NCBI GenBank assembly: GCA_900543325.1
Contig: UQQU01000078.1
Span: 1 to 14,621 of the forward strand
Reading direction: 5' to 3'
DNA length: 14,621 nucleotides
Source of the DNA: an uncultured Clostridium sp.
Lineage (GTDB): Bacteria; Bacillota; Clostridia; Clostridiales; Clostridiaceae
Shown here piece by piece: positions 6,698 to 14,550 of the stretch. The notes under the pieces were generated by a model. That model did no database searches, was not told where the DNA came from, and saw only the letters and a list, made by a program, of their open reading frames with translations. The position numbers and the translations under genes were made by a program. Position 1 is the first letter of the stretch, and each line of letters opens with the position of its first letter.

Positions 6698-7723
6698 TTA
6701 CTCCTTTTTTAATTCTCCAATGCACAATGTCATTCCATCTTTTTTTATCTTACTTATAATAATTTCTCCTCCAGCTAACTCAACAACTGGCTCACTTACT
6801 GATGAAACTCCAATTGATTTCTTTACAAAATCACTACCTTCATATTTATGTTCAACTCTAGATATTTCTGATGCTGAAAAAAATAGAAGATCACAATTTA
6901 ATTTTTCTGCTAAATCCAAAATTGCTTTCTCATCACTTTTTATATTAATAGAGGCAATTCTATCTACAGACCTTATATCAATATTATTTTCTTTTAAAAT
7001 ATCGCTTATAAAATCAAATAACTTATCACTATCAGTATTTCTTTTACATCCTATTCCTAAAATAATATCCTTCCTAATTAATCTCAATATTGTTCTAGCT
7101 TCATACTCATCTAAATATCTCACTACATTATTATCTTCACTCTTTAAATCTCTTGAAGCTTTATGTGTAATCCACAGAGTATTACCTTGTACCTTCTCTG
7201 TTTCTATGTATCCTTTAGGGCATTTAATTATTGCTTTATCATCCTTAAAATAAACATTTTCTCCATTAACAAGTCTTCCAGCAATAATCTTAGCTATTTT
7301 TAAATCATCTATAATAAGCTCATTATTCATTGCAATTATATCTGGAGCTAAAATATCCATATTATCTGTTGCTGTAGTTATTACCGGAGTATTGCCTAGT
7401 ACTTCAGAAACCTTTAAAGTTAAGTTATTTGCCCCTCCTAAATGTCCTGAAACTAAGCTTATAGAAAATTTATTACAAACATCTACTACTACAACTGCTG
7501 GATCTATAGCCTTACTTATTAAATATTTAGATATTGCTCTAACTGCAATTCCTGTTGAACTTATAAATATTATAGAATCATATTTTTCAAAGCATATATT
7601 CATTATATTGTTTAACTTAAAGTCGTTAATTTCAGATTTCAGATATAAATCTCCACCAAGTTCCTTTTCTATCCTTCGTGCTAAAACATCTCCTTTTTCA
7701 GTAACACTTATAATACAAATCAT
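6698..7723 (-). CDS. cbiG: Cobalt-precorrin-5A hydrolase CbiG
   Basis: CbiG opens the delta-lactone of cobalt-precorrin-5A and releases the two-carbon fragment as acetaldehyde, giving cobalt-precorrin-5B. The 341-residue protein shows the N-terminal region with SSTGIAVRAI (55-64), the hallmark SGHLGGANNLT (92-102) and ITTATD (115-120). A variable middle region follows, then the C-terminal domain with LGIGCKRNT (222-230) and a conserved block ending EPVVELAGG (311-319). It is a separate gene rather than the fusions to CbiF or CbiH found in some bacteria. Its start lies two bases after the cbiF stop, so translation is coupled. Confidence 0.95.
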   Translation of the reverse strand: MICIISVTEKGDVLARRIEKELGGDLYLKSEINDFKLNNIMNICFEKYDSIIFISSTGIAVRAISKYLISKAIDPAVVVVDVCNKFSISLVSGHLGGANNLTLKVSEVLGNTPVITTATDNMDILAPDIIAMNNELIIDDLKIAKIIAGRLVNGENVYFKDDKAIIKCPKGYIETEKVQGNTLWITHKASRDLKSEDNNVVRYLDEYEARTILRLIRKDIILGIGCKRNTDSDKLFDFISDILKENNIDIRSVDRIASINIKSDEKAILDLAEKLNCDLLFFSASEISRVEHKYEGSDFVKKSIGVSSVSEPVVELAGGEIIISKIKKDGMTLCIGELKKE

Positions 7724-7725
7724 AA

Positions 7726-8472
7726 TTACTTCTTAGCCTCTCTATACATATGAGTAAAAGTCTTATCATATAAAAGACTTTTTTCATACTCGCAATCAAT
7801 AAAATCTCCAACTAATATTTGAGCACATTTAGTAATTCCAGCTTTCTTAACTTTATCTGCAATATCATCTAAAGTTCCAACAATACATCTTTCATTATCC
7901 CAAGTGGCTCTTTCCACTACAGCTATTGGAACATTTCTTCCATAACCAGCTCTAAGCTTTGCTACCACCTTATCAATCATAGAAATTGATAAAAATATAG
8001 CCATTGATGCTCCTACTTGTGCAAGCTTTTCTAAATCCTCTGTTTCTGGTACTGGAGTTCTTCCTTCAACTCTTGTTAATATTACTGTTTGAGTTACTGA
8101 TGGAAGTGTGAATTCTTTTTTTATTGCAGATGCTGCTGCAACAAAAGAACTAACACCTGGTACTACTTCATATTCAATATTTAATTTATCTAATTCATCC
8201 ATTTGTTCCTTTATTGCTCCATATATTGATGGATCTCCAGTATGAAGTCTTACTATAAGCTTATCTTTGTTATCATTCATAACTTCAATAACCTCTTCTA
8301 AAGTCATCTTTGCTGAATTATATATTAAGACACCTTCTTTACAATAATCCATATGCTCTTTTGCAACTAAAGAACCTGCATATATAACTATATCAGCCTT
8401 AGCTAATATATCTCTTCCCTTCACAGTTATTAAATCAACGTCTCCAGGTCCTGCCCCTATAAAATAAACCAT
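7726..8472 (-). CDS. cbiF: Cobalt-precorrin-4 C11-methyltransferase CbiF
   Basis: CbiF transfers a methyl group from S-adenosylmethionine to C11 of cobalt-precorrin-4. The 248-residue length is normal. Motifs are GAGPGD (6-11), HTGDPSIYGAIKEQM (77-91), VVPGVSSFVAAAS (103-115) and the CbiF/CobM-specific LTRVEGRTPVPE (132-143), which separates it from CbiL, CbiH and CbiE. It lies six bases after cbiL and two bases before cbiG, with a GGGAG-type ribosome binding site overlapping the end of cbiL. Earlier genome annotations sometimes call this family precorrin-4 C11-methyltransferase (CobM); the cobalt version follows from the surrounding anaerobic genes. Confidence 0.96.
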   Translation of the reverse strand: MVYFIGAGPGDVDLITVKGRDILAKADIVIYAGSLVAKEHMDYCKEGVLIYNSAKMTLEEVIEVMNDNKDKLIVRLHTGDPSIYGAIKEQMDELDKLNIEYEVVPGVSSFVAAASAIKKEFTLPSVTQTVILTRVEGRTPVPETEDLEKLAQVGASMAIFLSISMIDKVVAKLRAGYGRNVPIAVVERATWDNERCIVGTLDDIADKVKKAGITKCAQILVGDFIDCEYEKSLLYDKTFTHMYREAKK

Positions 8473-8478
8473 AACTCT

Positions 8479-9147
8479 CTACTCCCTACTTGCTAATATT
8501 AATGACATATAATCTCTTGATTTCTTAATTTCATCTTTATCTGTTAATATAAGTTGTCCTTCTCTTCCAGCTCTACTTACATAAACGTAATCAAACCCTT
8601 TTTCTTCTAGAAAATCTACTACTGTTTCTTCATGTTTATAAACCTTCATTATAACAACATACTTTTCATCTTTTATATCTTTAACTCTTGTTGCAGGTAA
8701 TATCATTAAAGGATTATCTCCAACAACAAGAGTTCTATCTACTAAACTTGCTGCTGCACAGAAAGATGTAATTCCAGGTATTGTTTCTACATCAAATCCT
8801 CTTTCTTCCATATGCTTTAACATATGAATATAAGTACTATAAACATATGGATCTCCAATTGTAAGGAAAGATACATTTTTACCTTCCTTTAATTTTCCCT
8901 CTATGAAATCATATGCTTCCTTAGCTTTTTCAACTCTATTTTTCTTTCCCATAGGAAAATGTTTTATAACTACTTCTGTTCCTTCTTTTATATATTCTTT
9001 AGCTGTTTCTAATGCAATACTATCTCCACCTTCTAATGCACTAGGTGCAATTACAACATCACTATTTTCTATGGCTCTTACTGCCTTTACTGTTAATAAC
9101 TCTTTATCTCCTGGCCCTACACCTATTCCATATAATGTTGATTTCAT
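8479..9147 (-). CDS. cbiL: Cobalt-factor II C20-methyltransferase CbiL
   Basis: CbiL methylates C20 of cobalt-factor II (cobalt-sirohydrochlorin), the first ring methylation after cobalt insertion. The 222-residue protein has GVGPGDKELLTVKA (9-22), SFLTIGDPYVYSTY (93-106) and IPGITSFCAAAS (123-134). The family marker APS (34-36) lies early and a long FPMGK segment (64-68) follows, both typical of CbiL/CobI and unlike CbiF or CbiH. It begins one base after the cbiT stop with GGAG inside the end of cbiT, so translation is coupled. Its position between cbiT and cbiF differs from Salmonella, where cbiL comes after cbiK. Confidence 0.94.
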   Translation of the reverse strand: MKSTLYGIGVGPGDKELLTVKAVRAIENSDVVIAPSALEGGDSIALETAKEYIKEGTEVVIKHFPMGKKNRVEKAKEAYDFIEGKLKEGKNVSFLTIGDPYVYSTYIHMLKHMEERGFDVETIPGITSFCAAASLVDRTLVVGDNPLMILPATRVKDIKDEKYVVIMKVYKHEETVVDFLEEKGFDYVYVSRAGREGQLILTDKDEIKKSRDYMSLILASRE

Positions 9148-9148
9148 C

Positions 9149-9727
9149 TTACTTTACACTCCTTACACATTGCACTATATATATTGGATTATTAGCTATC
9201 ATCATATAACTTTGTCCTCTATTTTTACTTATATTTACTTGTGAAATATCTACTACATAATTTAACTTCTTAACTGTTTCAATTGCCTTATATGCATTAT
9301 CTAAAGTTATAAAGTTCATAACTATGGTTCCTTCATTTTGTATCAACTCATTAGAAAGTGAAATTATTTCTTCTAAGTTTCCACCAGATCCTCCAATAAA
9401 TATTGAATCAAATCTTTTATTTTCATCTTTATATCTTTTTAATATATCTAAAGCTTCACCTTCATCTAGTACAACATTATTACACTTAAACTTTTCTAAA
9501 TTCCTCTTAGTTGTATCTATTGCTTCCTTATCCCTTTCAATAGAATATACAATACCTTTTCTTGAAATCTTAGATGCTTGTACTGTTATTGTTCCTGTTC
9601 CAGCACCAATATCAAGCACTATAGCTCCTTCTTTCAGATTCATCTTCCATATACTTAAAGCTCTAATATCTTCCTTAGTCATTGGACAATTCCCTCTTAT
9701 GAATTCACTATCCTTAATTAAAATCAT
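9149..9727 (-). CDS. cbiT: Cobalt-precorrin-6B C15-methyltransferase (decarboxylating) CbiT
   Basis: CbiT methylates C15 and removes the acetate carboxyl at C12 of cobalt-precorrin-6B, giving cobalt-precorrin-7. The 192-residue protein has the CbiT N-terminal signature PMTKEDIRAL (15-24), then the Rossmann-type SAM-binding loop VLDIGAGTGTITVQAS (37-52), the acidic end of strand two at SIERD (62-66) and IFIGGSGGNLEEI (109-121). It is a class I methyltransferase, unrelated in fold to the other methyltransferases here. cbiE and cbiT are adjacent but separate (nine-base gap), in contrast to the fused CobL of aerobic pathways. Confidence 0.94.
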   Translation of the reverse strand: MILIKDSEFIRGNCPMTKEDIRALSIWKMNLKEGAIVLDIGAGTGTITVQASKISRKGIVYSIERDKEAIDTTKRNLEKFKCNNVVLDEGEALDILKRYKDENKRFDSIFIGGSGGNLEEIISLSNELIQNEGTIVMNFITLDNAYKAIETVKKLNYVVDISQVNISKNRGQSYMMIANNPIYIVQCVRSVK

Positions 9728-9736
9728 AAACTTCTT

Positions 9737-10345
9737 CTAACCTTCTTTCTCCACAATTAATATTGCCATATCGCTGACTTCTTCATTAATAAACTCTATT
9801 GGTTTACCTTGTAGTATCCTTTCATTTTCATAGGATAAATGTTCACCGATTATTACTGTGCATTCGATATTATTTTCATTTAATAATTTACATAAAAAAG
9901 TTGAATTATTTTTATTATCTGTAAGCCATATAGATATCTTATTTTCTTTAACTTTCTTTATAAAATCTTCATTTCTAGCATGTACACTTCCTGTAAATCC
10001 ATAACTCCAACTTTTATTCAACTTAGCAGTTAAGTATTGAAAAGAGCTTAATCCAGGTATTACGACAATATTTCCTGGGTAATTCTTTTTTATATATTCA
10101 CTTATGCCAAAAAAAGTCGGATCTCCAGAGGCAACTAATGAAATAATATTGTCTTGTCCATTTTGTTGTATGTACTCTAAAGTTTCTCTTAAAGAACTCA
10201 TTACTATCTTATTAGTATTTATAAAATCTAAATCATTAATTAATCTACTAAAACCAATAATTACATTACTTTTTTTTAGTGTATCTATTGCCTTTGGTAA
10301 TATATAATCCTTATTTCCAGGACCTAATCCAACAATATAAACCAT
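9737..10345 (-). CDS. cbiE: Cobalt-precorrin-7 C5-methyltransferase CbiE
   Basis: CbiE methylates C5 of cobalt-precorrin-7, giving cobalt-precorrin-8. The 202-residue protein carries GLGPGNKDY (6-14), VASGDPTFFGISEYI (71-85) and VIPGLSSFQYL (95-105), all typical of CbiE/CobL-N. SVHARN (120-125) stands where the family usually has S-x-H-G-R, so Ala replaces Gly at that position. The ATG start has GGAG close upstream. The 57-base gap to cbiD contains an imperfect hairpin overlapping the cbiD stop (about 10373-10411), of uncertain meaning. Confidence 0.93.
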   Translation of the reverse strand: MVYIVGLGPGNKDYILPKAIDTLKKSNVIIGFSRLINDLDFINTNKIVMSSLRETLEYIQQNGQDNIISLVASGDPTFFGISEYIKKNYPGNIVVIPGLSSFQYLTAKLNKSWSYGFTGSVHARNEDFIKKVKENKISIWLTDNKNNSTFLCKLLNENNIECTVIIGEHLSYENERILQGKPIEFINEEVSDMAILIVEKEG

Positions 10346-10402
10346 AACTTACTCCTTTAAGTTTTTTAATTAAGATAGCTTTCCCCTTAACTCATTTATC
10401 AC

Positions 10403-11524
10403 TTAGCTATTTCTATCTAATGAGTTATATAAAATATTATATTCAGAAAAACCATAATACATTATTGCATCACACTTCATTTCTCCATAAGTATAAATTT
10501 TCATTCTTTCAACTATCTTATTTCCTATATTTTTATAAAGTTCTTCATATCCATCACCTAAGAATTTAACTGCACCTTCACTTGTCTTTTGTTCTAAAAC
10601 ACTTTTTACAACTTCCCTATCATATCCTAAAAGTGCAAGCTCTAGCGCTATAACTTCAAGCCTTACATCATTTACTCTACTATGTGTATTAAAGCACCCA
10701 TAAGCAATTTTACTTAACTTTCCTATATGTCCAATAAGAATAACTTCTTTTATATTTATCTCTGCACAACACTCTAATGCAAAGCCAACAAAATTTGAAA
10801 TAATAACTATCTCATCTTCTTTAAATCCTTGATCCTTAGCACATTTTTCTCCTATATTTCCAAAAGTTAGTACTAACTTTTCTTTGTCTTTTCCCTTTTG
10901 ATTTATTTCTATTCTTATAGATTCTTTTAATGCCTCTTCTGACATAGGCTTAACTATACCTGAAGTTCCAAGAATAGAAATTCCACCAACAATCCCAAGC
11001 CTTGGATTAAATGTTTTTTTTGCTATTTCTCTTCCCTGGGGCGTACTTATAGTTACCTTTATTCCACTACCTTTAGTAAACTCCCAAATTTCACCATTTC
11101 TCTGAGGAAGGTTATCTTTCACTGCTTCTTCTATAGTTTTTCTTGGTGTTGGATTAATTGCATGAAGCCCTTTTTCTATAAATAGCCCATCCTTTGTAAC
11201 AATTCCTATTCCTTCTCCTCCTGTTAAAGTGAATCCACTTTCCTGCTTTTCAACTTTTGCATATATCTCTATTCCATTAGTAATATCAGGATCATCTCCA
11301 CCATCCTTAATTACAGAAACTATGCAATAATCTTTACCCTTTTCAACTGAATTTATAGGTATTATTATTTTTATTCCCTTAGGTGTAGTTATTTCAACAT
11401 TTTCTAAGACAACATCATTAAAGAGCATGATTGTAGCTGCCTTTGTAGCTGCTGTTGCACAAGAACCTGTAGTATATCCACATCTTAGCTTCTTACCACC
11501 ACTCATAACATAAAGATCTAACAT
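10403..11524 (-). CDS. cbiD: Cobalt-precorrin-5B C1-methyltransferase CbiD
   Basis: CbiD methylates C1 of cobalt-precorrin-5B, giving cobalt-precorrin-6A; it is specific to the anaerobic route. I place the start at the ATG at 11524 (373 residues) because a strong AGGAGGG lies about six bases upstream; in-frame ATGs 33 and 30 bases earlier lack such a site. Motifs are RCGYTTGSCATAA (14-26, the family signature), KDGGDDPD (73-80), GGEGIGIVTKDGL (102-114), AINPTPRKTI (122-131) and RLGIVGGISILGTSGIVKPM (175-194). Length and motif order are normal. A 52-base gap separates it from cbiC. Presence of CbiD supports the oxygen-independent pathway for the whole operon. Confidence 0.95.
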   Translation of the reverse strand: MLDLYVMSGGKKLRCGYTTGSCATAATKAATIMLFNDVVLENVEITTPKGIKIIIPINSVEKGKDYCIVSVIKDGGDDPDITNGIEIYAKVEKQESGFTLTGGEGIGIVTKDGLFIEKGLHAINPTPRKTIEEAVKDNLPQRNGEIWEFTKGSGIKVTISTPQGREIAKKTFNPRLGIVGGISILGTSGIVKPMSEEALKESIRIEINQKGKDKEKLVLTFGNIGEKCAKDQGFKEDEIVIISNFVGFALECCAEINIKEVILIGHIGKLSKIAYGCFNTHSRVNDVRLEVIALELALLGYDREVVKSVLEQKTSEGAVKFLGDGYEELYKNIGNKIVERMKIYTYGEMKCDAIMYYGFSEYNILYNSLDRNS

Positions 11525-11576
11525 GCTTTTCCCTCCTGTCCTCTTATACACCATCAATTAATTTCTAAAACTTTTA

Positions 11577-12200
11577 CTATCTTTCAACAACGTTATACAT
11601 AAGTGCATTTACTATAGCTGCTGCAACAGTACTTCCACCTTTTCTTCCTTTAACTCTTATATATGGCACATTAAGTTCATCTAAATTTTCTTTACTTTCA
11701 GCAGCTCCAACAAATCCTACTGGCACTGCTATAATCAACTTTGGACTTGCCTTTCCACTTTTTATTAATTCTTTTAACTTAAATAAAGCTGTTGGTGCAT
11801 TTCCAAAAACAAATATATCTACATTATCACTGCAAGCCCTTTCTACTGCTGCCATAGAGCGAGTTATTCCCTTTTCCTTTGCCTCTTTATGTACTTCATC
11901 TAAATTCACATAACAAATAGCCTTTCCTTCTAGTTTACTTAGAGCCATTTTGTTTATTCCTGATAAAGCCATATTAGTATCTGTATAAATTGTAAAGGGC
12001 CTTTTAAAAATCTCTTTTGATGCTTCTATAGCATCTTTACTTATTTCTACTAAATTCTTATATTCAAAATCGGCTGTAGTATGAATTGTTCTCTTTATTA
12101 TTGAAAGTTCTTCCTTAGTGAAACTATGCTCACCCATTTCACTTTCTATAATCTTCATACTATTATTTTCTATTTCCATTGGATTTTTAATATAGTCCAT
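11577..12200 (-). CDS. cbiC: Cobalt-precorrin-8 methylmutase CbiC
   Basis: CbiC shifts the methyl group from C11 to C12 of cobalt-precorrin-8, giving cobyrinate. The 207-residue protein shows RTIHTTADFEY (37-47), whose H40 is the expected catalytic histidine of the CbiC/CobH family, then YTDTNMALSGINK (72-84), GNAPTAL (133-139), AVPVGFVGAAESKE (158-171) and the C-terminal GRKGGSTVAAAIVNAL (185-200). The start ATG has AAGGAG upstream. It lies 45 bases after cbiA. Confidence 0.96.
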   Translation of the reverse strand: MDYIKNPMEIENNSMKIIESEMGEHSFTKEELSIIKRTIHTTADFEYKNLVEISKDAIEASKEIFKRPFTIYTDTNMALSGINKMALSKLEGKAICYVNLDEVHKEAKEKGITRSMAAVERACSDNVDIFVFGNAPTALFKLKELIKSGKASPKLIIAVPVGFVGAAESKENLDELNVPYIRVKGRKGGSTVAAAIVNALMYNVVER

Positions 12201-12245
12201 AATTATTTTTCTCCTTATTGCTTCAATAATTTATCTAACCTTAAG

Positions 12246-13529
12246 CTACTTTAATAGCTCCTTAATAAATTCCAAGTTTCCAAAGAAATGTACATGTGGA
12301 TATCCTGCCAATGTATTATTCTTCTTATATCCACATCTCCAATTAATTTTATCCCCATTATACGAATTTTTAGTAACATCATATACTGTCTCTTCATTTA
12401 AGTTTACCTTTGATTTATGGAACTCATGACAATTAATTTCTATATTATTAAATAATAATGTTGCATATCCAAATCTATTCAACCTTTTAGTCATTTCACT
12501 ATTTCCATTTAAGAATCCAACCATGTCAACATTATCTATATTTCTTGTTAAGTACATTAATCCACCACATTCTGCATAGCATTTTAATCCATTATTAAGT
12601 GCTTCTTTTATACTACTTAGCATTTCTGTATTCTTACTTAATGTTTCCTTAAACACTTCTGGGTAACCCCCACCTAAATATAGAAAATCAATATTTTCTG
12701 GTAACTTTTTATCTCTAAGTGGACTAAAATAAATAACCTCTCCTACTTCTTCTAATAACTCTAAATTCTCTTTATAATAGAACCTAAACGCTTCATCAAA
12801 TGCAATTGCAATTTTCTTATTCGTTCTACTTAAATGATAATTGTCTTCAAAGCTTCTGACTTCTTTAAAACTTTCAATAATTTCATCTAAATTTATATAT
12901 TTTTCAATAATTTCTGATAAATAATTTATCTTTTTATTTAAGTTTCCCACTTCAACACTTTGAACTAAACCTAAATGTCTACTTTCAAGTTTAAGTTCCT
13001 CATCCTTAGGTATGTATCCAAATACTTTTAATCCACAATGCATTTCTATTGCAGGTTTTAATAAATTATAAAATCCTTCACTTACACAATTTAAAACAAC
13101 ACCCACTATGTTTGCATTTTTAAAATCCTTAATTCCATTAATTTCTGCACATAAAGTTACACTTTGTGCCTTAGGTGTTATAACTAATAATATAGGGGAA
13201 TTATCTAAAACTTTAGAAACACTATATGTTGAACATGATTCATCTAATCCCTTACCATCATATAATCCCATAACACCTTCAACTACAGCTAAATCACCTT
13301 TTCCTCTAGAAAAACTAGCCTTAACACCTTCTTCTTCCATTAGATGTAAATCTAAATTTCTAGATACCTTACCTGTTATTTCTGTATGAAATCCAGTATC
13401 AATATAATCAGGACCTACTTTATATCCTTGTACATCATAATTTCTATTTTTTAGTGCTTTCATCAATCCAAGGGTAAATGTAGTCTTTCCTCCACCACTA
13501 CAATTAGATGAAATTATTAGTGTCTTCAT
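12246..13529 (-). CDS. cbiA: Cobyrinate a,c-diamide synthase CbiA
   Basis: CbiA amidates the a and c side chains of cobyrinate using glutamine and ATP. The 427-residue protein has two domains. The N-terminal ATPase carries the P-loop-like SNCSGGGKTTFT (8-19), KVGPDYID (37-44) and EGVMGLYDG (84-92). The C-terminal class I glutamine amidotransferase carries GGGYPEVF (286-293), the nucleophile C321 in YAECGGLMYL (318-327) and PHVHFF (411-416) with the expected catalytic histidine. The linking motif AFDEAFRFYY (243-252) is characteristic. The length is slightly below the usual 440-460 residues, but all catalytic elements are present. It follows cbiK after 12 bases, with AAGGAG upstream. CbiP, a larger relative, is excluded by size and motifs. 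Confidence 0.95.
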   Translation of the reverse strand: MKTLIISSNCSGGGKTTFTLGLMKALKNRNYDVQGYKVGPDYIDTGFHTEITGKVSRNLDLHLMEEEGVKASFSRGKGDLAVVEGVMGLYDGKGLDESCSTYSVSKVLDNSPILLVITPKAQSVTLCAEINGIKDFKNANIVGVVLNCVSEGFYNLLKPAIEMHCGLKVFGYIPKDEELKLESRHLGLVQSVEVGNLNKKINYLSEIIEKYINLDEIIESFKEVRSFEDNYHLSRTNKKIAIAFDEAFRFYYKENLELLEEVGEVIYFSPLRDKKLPENIDFLYLGGGYPEVFKETLSKNTEMLSSIKEALNNGLKCYAECGGLMYLTRNIDNVDMVGFLNGNSEMTKRLNRFGYATLLFNNIEINCHEFHKSKVNLNEETVYDVTKNSYNGDKINWRCGYKKNNTLAGYPHVHFFGNLEFIKELLK

Positions 13530-13541
13530 AGTACTATCTCC

Positions 13542-14384
13542 TTAATTTATTACCTTAACCTTATGACCCTTTTTAGTTTCTCCTGCTCCAACATATCTAT
13601 TATTAATAAGATCATCAATTCTATTTATATATAATTTATTAAATTTTTCACTTTCTCCAAGACCTCTCATATGTACATTTACTTTAATACCTTCTGCTTC
13701 TAACATTGATTTTAAAGATTCATCCTCATCTGAAGCCATATCATTTCTAGCATGGTCACCTGCAACAACCATTAATGGTGCAATAGTAACTTCACTTATA
13801 TTTCTTCTTCTTAATCTCTTTATTACATTTTCAAAATTAGGATATCCCTCTACAGTTGTAACAAATACATTTTCATAACCCTCATCTTCAAATACAGCTT
13901 GTAAACATCCATATACTGAATTTGCAGGATGAGCAGTTCCATGCCCCATTAACACTACAGCATTATTCTCTTCATATAGCTCTTTTGTTGCTTCAATAAA
14001 CAATGAATAATCTTGTGGTAATTCCTCTATTCCTTGGTAATAAAAAATTGGTCTTCCAACCTTTAATATTTCAAATTTTTCCTTAAAAGAATCTGCTATT
14101 TTATTTATATATATAAACTCTTCACCAGGTATCATATGTAACGGTTGCATAATTATCTCTTCATAACCATTCTCATATAACTTCTCTAACATTTCTTCTG
14201 GAGTTTCAATAAAAATCTCATACTTCTCTTTTAACTTCTTTATTATTTTATGAGATGTAAATGCTCTATATATATCATATTCACTGAAATTATCTCTTAT
14301 TTGCTTTTCTGCCTTTTCAATTGTTTTCTCTAATGTGTCTAAATAGCTTGTCCCAAAGCTAACTACTAATATTGCCTTTTTCAT
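13542..14384 (-). CDS. cbiK: Sirohydrochlorin cobaltochelatase CbiK
   Basis: CbiK inserts Co2+ into sirohydrochlorin, the committed step into the anaerobic pathway. The 280-residue protein is of the class II chelatase fold. Landmarks are VVSFGTSYLDT (7-17), QPLHMIPGEEF (80-90), the catalytic LMGHGTAHPAN (145-155, H148) and VAGDHARNDM (207-216, H211); the two histidines match the metal-coordinating pair of the Salmonella enzyme. There is no signal peptide, so it is the cytoplasmic biosynthetic type rather than the periplasmic Desulfovibrio type. It is the first gene of the operon. The ATG at 14384 is ten bases after AGGAG (14394-14398); another ATG at 14387-14389 lies closer but reads only two codons. 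Confidence 0.95.
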   Translation of the reverse strand: MKKAILVVSFGTSYLDTLEKTIEKAEKQIRDNFSEYDIYRAFTSHKIIKKLKEKYEIFIETPEEMLEKLYENGYEEIIMQPLHMIPGEEFIYINKIADSFKEKFEILKVGRPIFYYQGIEELPQDYSLFIEATKELYEENNAVVLMGHGTAHPANSVYGCLQAVFEDEGYENVFVTTVEGYPNFENVIKRLRRRNISEVTIAPLMVVAGDHARNDMASDEDESLKSMLEAEGIKVNVHMRGLGESEKFNKLYINRIDDLINNRYVGAGETKKGHKVKVIN

Positions 14385-14389
14385 CGCAT
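14381..14389 (-). promoter_or_regulatory. Two-codon mini-ORF overlapping the cbiK start
   Basis: Upstream of cbiK the transcript reads ATG CGA TGA, with the TGA overlapping the cbiK ATG by three bases (ATGA). The first ATG has the better spacing to AGGAG (five bases) than the cbiK ATG (ten bases). Termination and re-initiation could therefore influence cbiK translation. Seen in the sequence; the regulatory meaning is inference. Confidence 0.3.
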
Positions 14390-14419
14390 AAGATCTCCTA
14401 TCAAATTATTTATATAAAT

Positions 14420-14443
14420 AAAAAAGCACCCTTCATCGGGTGC
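14420..14443 (-). terminator. Intrinsic terminator in the cbi operon leader
   Basis: On the minus strand GCACCC (14438-14443) pairs with GGGTGC (14426-14431) around a GATGAA loop and is followed by six T residues (14420-14425). It lies 35 bases before the cbiK start codon. Either it ends an upstream transcript, with the operon promoter between it and cbiK, or it is the off-switch of a leader attenuator. There is little room for a promoter downstream of it, which favours the second reading or a promoter overlapping the hairpin. Confidence 0.85.
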
Positions 14444-14480
14444 ATAGATAACAAAAATAAAAACTATATAACTAAATTGC

Positions 14481-14550
14481 GCATTAAAGCGTTAATGCCG
14501 TGATGACGAAAATTAATGATATTCTCTCCAGGAATTAGTGTAATTTTCGT
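14481..14550 (-). ncRNA. Structured leader element upstream of cbiK, no recognised family
   Basis: Two hairpins follow each other. The larger one has a perfect 10-bp outer stem (14506-14515 with 14541-14550), a symmetric internal loop of five bases on each side, an inner 4-bp stem (14521-14524 with 14532-14535) and a seven-base loop. The smaller has a perfect 7-bp stem (14481-14487 with 14492-14498) and a tetraloop. Neither has a T run, so they are not ordinary terminators. With the downstream terminator at 14420-14443 the layout resembles a regulatory leader. The visible sequence lacks the conserved cobalamin riboswitch B12-box and GCCACTG segments. It might also be the 3' region of an upstream gene's transcript. 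Confidence 0.4.

Noticed and set aside
6579..7253. Long open frame on the plus strand across cbiG and cbiH
   Set aside because: It is antisense to two genes with clear motifs, its translation is Ser/Ile/Leu/Phe-rich as expected for the complement of AT-rich genes, and no ribosome binding site or family pattern supports it. The same applies to the other plus-strand frames inside the cbi operon.
11525..11557. Longer CbiD starting at 11557
   Set aside because: The added eleven residues do not fit the family start, and the strong AGGAGGG lies within them, correctly spaced for the ATG at 11524.
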